This document shows positions 7,366-14,211 of a DNA stretch of 64,000 nucleotides, one piece after another. The translations under genes were made by a program, and so were the position numbers. Position 1 is the first letter of the stretch; each line of letters opens with the position of its first letter. Under the pieces are notes generated by a model, which made no database searches, was not told where the DNA came from, and worked only from the letters and a program-made list of their open reading frames with translations. Source of the stretch: Pseudomonas fluorescens (GTDB lineage Bacteria > Pseudomonadota > Gammaproteobacteria > Pseudomonadales > Pseudomonadaceae); assembly GCF_902497785.1 (NCBI RefSeq), contig NZ_CABVHK010000018.1, forward strand, positions 62,001 through 126,000. Direction: 5' to 3'.

Positions 7366-8577
7366 TTACTGGCGGTAGGATTTGAGGAAGTTACCGATCC
7401 GCCCGATGGCCATGTCGAGGTCATCGACGCGCGGCAGGGTCACGACGCGGAAGTGGTCCGGCCATGGCCAGTTGAAAGCGGTTCCTTGCACGACCAGCAG
7501 CTTTTCCGACAGTAGCAGGTCGAGAACGAATTTCTCGTCGTTGTGGATCGGGCAGACTTTCGGGTCGATGCGCGGGAATGCATACAGCGCGCCCATGGGC
7601 TTGACGCAGCTTACGCCGGGGATGTCATTGAGCAGTTCCCAGGTTCGATTGCGCTGTTCCAGCAGACGACCTTGCGGCAACACCAGATCGTTGATGCTCT
7701 GGTAGCCACCGAGGGCGGTCTGGATCGCGTGCTGGCTCGGCACATTGGCGCACAGGCGCATGTTCGCCAGCATGTCGATGCCTTCGATGTAGCTTTGGGC
7801 GTGATGTTTCGGCCCGGAAATGGCGATCCAGCCGGAACGGAAGCCGGCCACGCGATAGGACTTGGACAGGCCATTGAAGGTCAGGCACAGCAAGTCCGGC
7901 GCCAATGATGCGGTGCAAATGTGCACGGCATCGTCGTACAGAATCTTGTCGTAGATTTCGTCGGAAAAAACCACCAGGTTGTGCTGGCGCGCCAGTTCCA
8001 GCATGCCCAGCAGCACTTCTCTGGAATAGACGGCGCCAGTCGGGTTGTTCGGGTTGATGATCACCAGCGCTTTGGTGTTCGGGGTGATCTTGGCCTTGAT
8101 ATCAGCGAGATCCGGCCACCAATTGGCTTGCTCGTCGCACAGGTAATGCACCGGGTTACCGCCGGACAGGCTCACGGCTGCGGTCCACAACGGGTAGTCC
8201 GGGGCCGGCACCAACACTTCGTCGCCATTGTTCAGCAGGGCCTGCATCGACATCACGATCAGTTCGGAAACGCCATTGCCCAGGTAAATATCTTCGATGC
8301 CCACGCCTTCTACCTGCTTCTGCTGGTAGTACTGCATGACGGCTTTACGGGCGCTGAACAGGCCTTTGGAATCGCTGTAGCCCTGAGCGGTCGGCAGGTT
8401 GCGGATGACGTCCTGGAGGATTTCATCCGGCGCTTCGAAACCAAAGGGCGCCGGGTTGCCGATGTTCAGCTTGAGGATGCGATGGCCTTCCTCTTCCAGG
8501 CGTTTGGCGTGCTTGAGCACTGGGCCGCGAATGTCGTAGCAGACGTTGGCGAGCTTGTTCGATTTGCTGACCTGCAT
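7366..8577 (-). CDS. alaA: Alanine-synthesising pyridoxal-phosphate aminotransferase
   Basis: The 403-residue protein is a class I/II aminotransferase of the AlaA (YfbQ) type, which makes alanine from pyruvate and glutamate. The start MQVSKSNKLANVCYDIRGPV and the length match the E. coli enzyme. Other recognisable features are LKLNIGNPAPFGF, NPNNPTGAVYS, VFSDEIYDKILYD, the PLP-lysine motif LSKSYRVAGFRSGW, and a C-terminal FRVVTLPR arginine segment. The frame extends upstream to 8736, but family length argues for ATG 8577. Shine-Dalgarno support is weak. It is divergent from msrB across 225 bp. All pocket motifs look intact. Confidence 0.93.
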   Translation of the reverse strand: MQVSKSNKLANVCYDIRGPVLKHAKRLEEEGHRILKLNIGNPAPFGFEAPDEILQDVIRNLPTAQGYSDSKGLFSARKAVMQYYQQKQVEGVGIEDIYLGNGVSELIVMSMQALLNNGDEVLVPAPDYPLWTAAVSLSGGNPVHYLCDEQANWWPDLADIKAKITPNTKALVIINPNNPTGAVYSREVLLGMLELARQHNLVVFSDEIYDKILYDDAVHICTASLAPDLLCLTFNGLSKSYRVAGFRSGWIAISGPKHHAQSYIEGIDMLANMRLCANVPSQHAIQTALGGYQSINDLVLPQGRLLEQRNRTWELLNDIPGVSCVKPMGALYAFPRIDPKVCPIHNDEKFVLDLLLSEKLLVVQGTAFNWPWPDHFRVVTLPRVDDLDMAIGRIGNFLKSYRQ

Positions 8578-8802
8578 GGCGATGTGTTCCCGAAAATGAA
8601 CGATCCAGGCGGCGTATGACCACCGTGCTGGGAATCCTGCGTATTCACACAGGCCTGACGCCTTGAGAGGCAGCACCCATAAATCCGTTTGAATGCGCGT
8701 GGTCGGGCTGCCAGACTGGCGTTTGACGAGGCGCAATCATACGTGCCGCCCGATCCGTGGAAAAGGTACAGATCGGGCTTTTTCAACTGCTGAGGTGTGA
8801 TG

Positions 8803-9198
8803 ATGGAAAAGTTGGAAAAAACCCTGGAAGAATGGAGAGCGATGCTCGATCCGGAGCAGTACAACGTGTGCCGCCTCAAGGGCACCGAGCGGCCGTTCTC
8901 CGGCAAATACAATGACAGCAAGGTCGACGGTGTTTACCACTGCATCTGTTGCAGTGAGCCGCTGTTCGACTCCAGCACGAAGTTCGATTCCGGATGTGGC
9001 TGGCCGAGCTTCTACGCGCCGATTGGCGACAGCGCCATGGTCGAGATCCGGGATATCAGTCACGGCATGATTCGCACCGAAGTCGTCTGCGGCAAATGCG
9101 ACGCGCATCTGGGCCACGTGTTCCCCGACGGTCCGCCGCCGACGGGGCTGCGGTATTGCATCAACTCGGTGTGCCTGGATCTTGTACCGCGGGGGTAA
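8803..9198 (+). CDS. msrB: Peptide methionine-(R)-S-oxide reductase MsrB
   Basis: This 131-residue protein reduces the R-epimer of methionine sulfoxide in proteins. Two CxxC zinc pairs (C47/C50 and C96/C99), the FDSGCGWPSF motif and the catalytic Cys in GLRYCINS (C119) are all present. Three consecutive in-frame starts exist (GTG 8797, ATG 8800, ATG 8803); the last gives the best spacing to GAGG (8792-8795) and the family length. It precedes glutathione peroxidase and OspR, forming an oxidative-stress cluster, although the REP pair at 9236 suggests a separate transcript. Confidence 0.95.
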   Translation: MEKLEKTLEEWRAMLDPEQYNVCRLKGTERPFSGKYNDSKVDGVYHCICCSEPLFDSSTKFDSGCGWPSFYAPIGDSAMVEIRDISHGMIRTEVVCGKCDAHLGHVFPDGPPPTGLRYCINSVCLDLVPRG

Positions 9199-9235
9199 CC
9201 TGCTTATGCGATTCGTCGCTGATTCACCTCGACTC

Positions 9236-9337
9236 CTGTAGGAGCGAGCTTGCTCGCGAAGATTTCAAGGACACGGTGTCAATCCTGAATGCACGCGTTA
9301 TCGTTTACGCTCTTCGCGAGCAAGCTCGCTCCTACAG
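9236..9337. repeat. REP-type inverted pair, 27-bp arms (GAGCTTGCTC variant)
   Basis: The arms 9236-9262 and 9311-9337 are exact reverse complements with a GTAGGAGCGAGCTTGCTCGC core. This is a third subtype in the window. It lies between msrB and the glutathione peroxidase gene. Confidence 0.88.
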
Positions 9338-9424
9338 TTAACGAAGAGATTTGATTTATTGAATTGCACACAATTCAATTGCTCGCTATGTTTGGATTCT
9401 CTTCCTTACACCGAGGCCTGAATC

Positions 9425-9910
9425 ATGAGCGATAACCTGCTGAGCATCCCGTGCACCACGATCAAGGGCGAGCAAAAGACTCTGGCCGATTTTGCCGGTA
9501 AAGCCGTGCTGGTGGTCAACACCGCGAGCAAATGCGGTTTCACTCCACAGTACAAAGGCCTTGAGCAACTGTGGCAAACCTACAAGGACCAGGGGTTGGT
9601 CGTGCTCGGTTTCCCGTGCAACCAGTTCGGCAAGCAGGAGCCGGGGAACGAAGGGGCGATTTCCGAGTTTTGCGAGCTGAACTTCGGTGTCAGCTTTCCG
9701 CTGTTCAAAAAGATCGATGTCAACGGCGCCGGCGCCCATCCGCTGTTCGTTCAGTTGAAAAAACGCGCACCGGGCGTGCTCGGTTCCCAGGGTATCAAGT
9801 GGAACTTCACGAAGTTCCTGATCGGCAAGGATGGCCAGATGGTCAAGCGTTTCGCGCCGGCCACCAAACCGCAGGACCTGAGCCGCGAGATCGAAGCCCT
9901 GCTCAAATGA
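9425..9910 (+). CDS. gpx: Glutathione/thiol peroxidase (Gpx family)
   Basis: The 161-residue thioredoxin-fold peroxidase has its peroxidatic cysteine at C37 in VVNTASKCGFTPQ. It also carries the family motif VLGFPCNQFGKQEPG and a late WNFTKFLIGKDG block, the usual Gln and Trp/Asn partners. It reduces H2O2 and organic hydroperoxides in the cytoplasm. Its stop codon overlaps the ospR start (ATGA), so enzyme and regulator are translationally coupled. In P. aeruginosa the orthologous pair (recalled as PA2826/PA2825) is autoregulated by OspR. Confidence 0.95.
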   Translation: MSDNLLSIPCTTIKGEQKTLADFAGKAVLVVNTASKCGFTPQYKGLEQLWQTYKDQGLVVLGFPCNQFGKQEPGNEGAISEFCELNFGVSFPLFKKIDVNGAGAHPLFVQLKKRAPGVLGSQGIKWNFTKFLIGKDGQMVKRFAPATKPQDLSREIEALLK

Positions 9911-10368
9911 ACAGCTTGTCCATCGATTCCCTGAAGCTCGACAGCCAGCTGTGCTTCAAGTTGTACGCTGCGTCCCGGGCGGTGATCCGTGCCTACAAGC
10001 CAATGCTTGATCAGCTCGGCCTGACTTACCCGCAATACCTGGCCATGCTGGTGTTGTGGGAATGGCAGGAAGCGCCACCGGAGCAGCCGACCGTCAAGGC
10101 GCTGGGCGAGCGCCTGGCGCTGGATTCCGGCACGTTGACGCCGTTGCTCAAGCGGCTTGAGCAGCTGCAACTGGTTCAACGTCGGCGGTCGACCCGGGAT
10201 GAGCGCGAGGTGCACCTGAGTCTGTCGCCTGCCGGCAAGGCGTTGCGTGAGCAAGTCGGACCGCTCAAGGCTCGTCTGTTGTGCGACAGCGGCGTCGATC
10301 TGGATCGCCTGAGCGATCTGCGCGACGGCCTCGATCACTTGTTGGGGCAGATCAACGCACTGTCATAG
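9907..10368 (+). CDS. ospR: MarR/OhrR-family thiol-switch regulator OspR
   Basis: The 153-residue winged-helix protein is of the OhrR type (LCFKLYAASRAVIRAYKPML, LGERLALDSGTLTPLLKRLEQ, RDEREVHLSLSPAG). The sensing cysteine is C16, and a second cysteine is C126. Their 110-residue spacing equals that of C24/C134 which I recall for P. aeruginosa OspR. Oxidation of the first cysteine is expected to release DNA and derepress gpx. The start ATG overlaps the gpx TGA. The 3' end overlaps the convergent sagS gene by 17 bp. Confidence 0.9.
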   Translation: MNSLSIDSLKLDSQLCFKLYAASRAVIRAYKPMLDQLGLTYPQYLAMLVLWEWQEAPPEQPTVKALGERLALDSGTLTPLLKRLEQLQLVQRRRSTRDEREVHLSLSPAGKALREQVGPLKARLLCDSGVDLDRLSDLRDGLDHLLGQINALS

Positions 10369-12673
10369 TCGGCATCCACACATCCAGCAGCGCCGCCAGT
10401 TCTTCGCGACGGAACGGTTTGGCCAGGTAGTCACTCATGCCCGCCGCCCGACAGCGTTCGCGTTCCTCGGACATGGCGTTGGCGGTCAGCGCAACGATGG
10501 GCAACTGTGGCCAGCGTCCGCTGCGGCGGATTTGTCGACTGGCCTCGTAACCGTCCATCACCGGCATGTTGCAGTCCATCAGCACCAAATCAAACTCATG
10601 GCTCTCCAACTGATCCAGCGCTTCTGCGCCGTGCGCCGCGACAGTCACCTCGCAGCCGAGTTTTCCGAGCATGCCCTTGGCCACCAGTTGGTTGACCGGG
10701 TTGTCCTCGACCAACAACACCCGCCCGCGTCGCTGGGGGGTAAGCGCTTCGAGTCGGGCATCGTTGAGGGTGTTGATTTCCGGCAGCAGGACTCGCCGCA
10801 ACGTCTGGTACAAGGCATTGCGCGCCAGTGGTCGCGCCTGCTGTTGCAGGGGCGCCAGGGCACTGGCTTCTTCGCTGGGCATGAAACTGCCGTAGGCGGT
10901 CACCAGCAATATCGGCGCGGTGCACGTGGGACGCAGGCCGAACAGGCACTCGGGACAGTCGGTGATGACCACATCAGGATTCAGGCCGATCAGCGAGTCA
11001 TCGATCGAGCGCTGCTGATAATCCAGCCCCCAACCCGGTAGCAGACTCTTCAATAATTCGGCCAGGCCACTGCTGGCGGCGGTAATGGCAATGACCTTGC
11101 CGCGCAACGTGACCGGATGCAGCGCGCGGGTGTGACAAGGCAGCGGCAGATCCGCACAGAACTGGCTACCGAAGCCCGCTTCCGAGCTGATCGTGAGGCG
11201 TCCCCGCATGGCTTCGCATAGGTTGTAGGTCAGGGCCAGCCCCAGCCCGGTGCCGCCGAACTGCCGGGTAATGCCGGCACCGGCCTGGGTAAAGGGCTGG
11301 AAGATCTTGACCTGGGCGTCCTGGGCAATACCGATGCCGGTGTCGCATACCTCGATTCTGACACCTTCCTGGAACGTCGACAGGCGCACATCGACTCGAC
11401 CGAAACGGGTGAATTTGAGCGCGTTGGACAAGAGGTTGCTGACAATCTGCCGCACCCGGGTCGGGTCACCGAGCACCAGTGCCGGAAAGGTCGGGTCAAT
11501 CAGGCACGTCAATTCAACACTGGGCGCGGCGTTTTGCGACAGCAGGTTGGCGGTGTCCTCGACCAGTGCGCCAAGGTCGAACGGAATGTGTTCGAGTTCA
11601 AGCTGGCCGGCATCGAACTTCGACAGGTCAAGAATATCGTTGAGCAATTCCACCAGCACTTTGCCCGAGTCATGCGCGATGGACAGTTGTTGCTGTTGCT
11701 CGGCATTGAGCGGGCCGTCGAGGGACAGCGCGATCATTCCCAGCAGACCATTGAGCGGCGTGCGGATTTCGTGACTCATGTTGGCGAGGAACACCGAGCG
11801 CGCTTCGGCCATGTCCAGCGCCGTGCTTCGCGCCATCTCCAGTTCCTGGTTGGACTGGCTGAGCCGGGTGTTGATCGCCTTGAGTTCCGCCGTGCGGGCG
11901 GAAACGATGTTTTCCAATTGGCCGAGGTAGTCCGTCAGACGGTTTTCAGCGTTGCGGCGTTGCTGGATTTCAGTCGCGATGTTTTCAAACTGTTGGTTCG
12001 CCACCTTGACCAGCACACCGATTTCATCGTTTTCATGGCCCGCCGGGTATTCGAGCCAGGTCGGTTCGACGCTGCGCGGATCGCGACTGCTGAGTTCGCG
12101 AATGACCCGCACCAGGGGTTTGGTCAGCATCACATAGAACAGCGCTAACAGGATGCCGGTCAGCAGAAGACTGCGGGCGAACCCGTTGAGCAACGTGATC
12201 TCGGCCCGTCGCAGGAAACGGTTGCCGAATGAGTAAGTGTCCACTTCCAGGCGCAGAGTGCCGAGGGATTCGGTCGGCAAGTGATCCAGATACAGACGGT
12301 CTTCGAACACCCGGTTGGCACCAAACAGAACGTCGCTGATCAGCCGATAGCTGCTCTGAACGCCGGGGCGCTTGACGTTGGCCAGCACCGAACCGTTGTT
12401 GTCGATCAATTGCGCACCGATGATGGCGGGTGAGCGCAGCAGACCCAGGGTCAATTCCTGGGCGAGTTCGGCGTCGATGTTGTAGGCGATACGCGAGGCG
12501 GGGTTGTGGCTGATTTCCAGTAAAGACTGTATTTCACGGTTGATAGAGGCGTCTTCACTGGCATAATCGATGCCGATTTGCAGCAGACTGAGCAGGGTGC
12601 CCAGAATGAAACCGACCAGCACGGTAAGCCGGGCCTGCTTGTAGGACAGCCGGTTGGTGAACTTGATGTCCAT
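10352..12673 (-). CDS. sagS: Hybrid sensor histidine kinase/response regulator, SagS type
   Basis: The 773-residue product has a membrane helix (about 18-40), a periplasmic region, a second helix (about 170-195), HAMP and coiled coil (to about 290), HisKA with phosphorylatable His in MSHEIRTPLNG (about 300), an ATPase domain (DTGIGI, FGGTGLGLAL), a degenerate receiver (about 525-640) and a true receiver (LLVEDNPVN; Asp about 699 in LMDCNMPVMDG). In P. aeruginosa SagS (PA2824) governs surface attachment, biofilm tolerance and HptB signalling. Assignment to SagS rests on domain order and the shared neighbourhood with ospR-gpx-msrB. ATG 12673 is preferred; an in-frame ATG at 12715 is possible, but neither has a strong ribosome site. 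Confidence 0.78.
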   Translation of the reverse strand: MDIKFTNRLSYKQARLTVLVGFILGTLLSLLQIGIDYASEDASINREIQSLLEISHNPASRIAYNIDAELAQELTLGLLRSPAIIGAQLIDNNGSVLANVKRPGVQSSYRLISDVLFGANRVFEDRLYLDHLPTESLGTLRLEVDTYSFGNRFLRRAEITLLNGFARSLLLTGILLALFYVMLTKPLVRVIRELSSRDPRSVEPTWLEYPAGHENDEIGVLVKVANQQFENIATEIQQRRNAENRLTDYLGQLENIVSARTAELKAINTRLSQSNQELEMARSTALDMAEARSVFLANMSHEIRTPLNGLLGMIALSLDGPLNAEQQQQLSIAHDSGKVLVELLNDILDLSKFDAGQLELEHIPFDLGALVEDTANLLSQNAAPSVELTCLIDPTFPALVLGDPTRVRQIVSNLLSNALKFTRFGRVDVRLSTFQEGVRIEVCDTGIGIAQDAQVKIFQPFTQAGAGITRQFGGTGLGLALTYNLCEAMRGRLTISSEAGFGSQFCADLPLPCHTRALHPVTLRGKVIAITAASSGLAELLKSLLPGWGLDYQQRSIDDSLIGLNPDVVITDCPECLFGLRPTCTAPILLVTAYGSFMPSEEASALAPLQQQARPLARNALYQTLRRVLLPEINTLNDARLEALTPQRRGRVLLVEDNPVNQLVAKGMLGKLGCEVTVAAHGAEALDQLESHEFDLVLMDCNMPVMDGYEASRQIRRSGRWPQLPIVALTANAMSEERERCRAAGMSDYLAKPFRREELAALLDVWMPTMTVR

Positions 12674-12841
12674 GGGGTGTCGAACCACTTCCGTTTCCCT
12701 TCGCTGCTCAAGCATAGTCGATCATGTATGGATGCCGATGTTCTCACGAGCCCGTGTGCAACAAGGTATGAACCGGGCACCGACCGCCGTGTTTCAGCGC
12801 TGTACCGCCATCATTACTGTGAACGTGCCCGAGGAGAAGAC

Positions 12842-13732
12842 GTGGATTCCCGATTGAATGCTTTTCTTGAACGCGCCGATGCCGTTCTGGCCCGGATCGA
12901 ACCGCTCTTGCCCGCACCTCGGCAAGCCATCGACTGGACGCAATGCTTGGCCGCGCGCTGGCAGCGCGAGGGACGCAGCGGTTTTCTGTTGCCCCTGCAC
13001 GTCAGCCTCGATACCCGCTTGTCCGACCTGATCGGTGTTGACCGCCAAGTCGAGCAGTTGGGGCGCAACACCCAACAATTCATCGACGGCATGCCGGCCA
13101 ACCACGCATTGCTCTGGGGTTCGCGTGGCACCGGGAAGTCGTCGCTGGTGCGCGCCTTGCTTGCCGAACACGCCAAGGCCGGTCTGCGGTTGATCGAAAT
13201 CGAACGTGATCACTTGGCGGACTTGCCGCGTGTGGTCGAGCAGATCGCCAGGTTGCCCCAGCGTTTCGTACTGTTCTGCGATGACTTGTCGTTCGAGTCG
13301 GGCGAGGGTGATTATCGCGTGCTCAAGAGTGTGCTCGACGGTTCGCTTGAACAGGCACCGGATAACGTTCTGCTGTACGCCACCTCCAACCGCCGCCACC
13401 TGGTGCCGGAAAAGGACAGCGATAACGAAAACTGGAAGCGGGTCGACGGCGAGCTGCACCCCAGCGAGGCCGTTGAAGACAAGATCGCACTGTCGGACCG
13501 GTTCGGTCTGTGGCTGTCGTTCTATCCCTTCACCCAGGATCACTTTCTCAGCGTGGTCGAGCACTGGATCGGACAACTCGCCGACAAGTCCGGCCTGAAG
13601 TGGCAGCGTGATGAAGAACTGGACATCCTCGCCGTGCGCTGGGCCACTGGCCGGGGCAATCGCAATGGACGATGCGCCTATCAATTTGCCCGCTATTGGG
13701 TCGGGCTGAAGCTGTTGGAGCACAAGGCATGA
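12842..13732 (+). CDS. DUF815-family AAA-type ATP-binding protein
   Basis: This 296-residue protein has a Walker A motif (LLWGSRGTGKSSLV, about residue 98), a Walker B-like segment (RFVLFCDDLSFESGEGDYR) and the arginine-rich LLYATSNRRHLVPEK block typical of DUF815 proteins. GAGGAG lies five bases before GTG 12842, the best-supported start; the open frame upstream lacks a ribosome site and overlaps sagS on the other strand. The function of the family is not established. Its stop overlaps the start of the free-Met-sulfoxide reductase gene, a coupling that I recall as conserved beside sagS in P. aeruginosa. Confidence 0.85.
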   Translation: MDSRLNAFLERADAVLARIEPLLPAPRQAIDWTQCLAARWQREGRSGFLLPLHVSLDTRLSDLIGVDRQVEQLGRNTQQFIDGMPANHALLWGSRGTGKSSLVRALLAEHAKAGLRLIEIERDHLADLPRVVEQIARLPQRFVLFCDDLSFESGEGDYRVLKSVLDGSLEQAPDNVLLYATSNRRHLVPEKDSDNENWKRVDGELHPSEAVEDKIALSDRFGLWLSFYPFTQDHFLSVVEHWIGQLADKSGLKWQRDEELDILAVRWATGRGNRNGRCAYQFARYWVGLKLLEHKA

Positions 13733-14211
13733 TCGATTTACAACACACCGGCCAAGGCCTCGAAGGCTACGGCATGCTGCATGCGCAGCTAGAGTCGTTG
13801 CTGGCTGACGAGCGGGATTTCATTGCCAACGCCGCGCAGTTTTCGGCGTTTCTGTACAACCAGCTCGATGACCTGAACTGGGCCGGTTTCTACCTCAATC
13901 GCAACGAAGAACTGGTCCTCGGCCCGTTCCAGGGGCAGATCGCCTGTGTGCGGATTCCGTTTGGACGCGGTGTGTGCGGGACGGCGGCGTCGACGTTGCA
14001 GACCCAGTTGGTCGAAGACGTACACGCGTTTCCCGGGCACATCGCTTGCGACAGCGCGTCGAACAGCGAACTGGTGGTGCCGCTGGTCAAGGAGGGTCGA
14101 TTGATCGGCGTGCTTGACCTCGACAGCCCCAAACTCGCGCGGTTTACGGCTGAAGACAAGGCCGGTATCGAACAGCTGGCAGCGATTTTCCTGCGCCTGA
14201 CCGACTGCTGA
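13729..14211 (+). CDS. msrC: Free methionine-(R)-sulfoxide reductase (GAF-domain fRMsr)
   Basis: This 160-residue single GAF-domain protein carries cysteines C73, C83 and C107 (QIACVRIPFGRGVCG and GHIACDSASNSE). The 10 and 24 residue spacings equal those of C84/C94/C118 in E. coli fRMsr (recalled). The enzyme reduces free methionine-R-sulfoxide using thioredoxin. It starts at ATG 13729, overlapping the upstream stop (ATGA). It abuts the convergent HD-GYP gene with no intergenic base, so no dedicated terminator fits between them. Confidence 0.92.
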   Translation: MIDLQHTGQGLEGYGMLHAQLESLLADERDFIANAAQFSAFLYNQLDDLNWAGFYLNRNEELVLGPFQGQIACVRIPFGRGVCGTAASTLQTQLVEDVHAFPGHIACDSASNSELVVPLVKEGRLIGVLDLDSPKLARFTAEDKAGIEQLAAIFLRLTDC

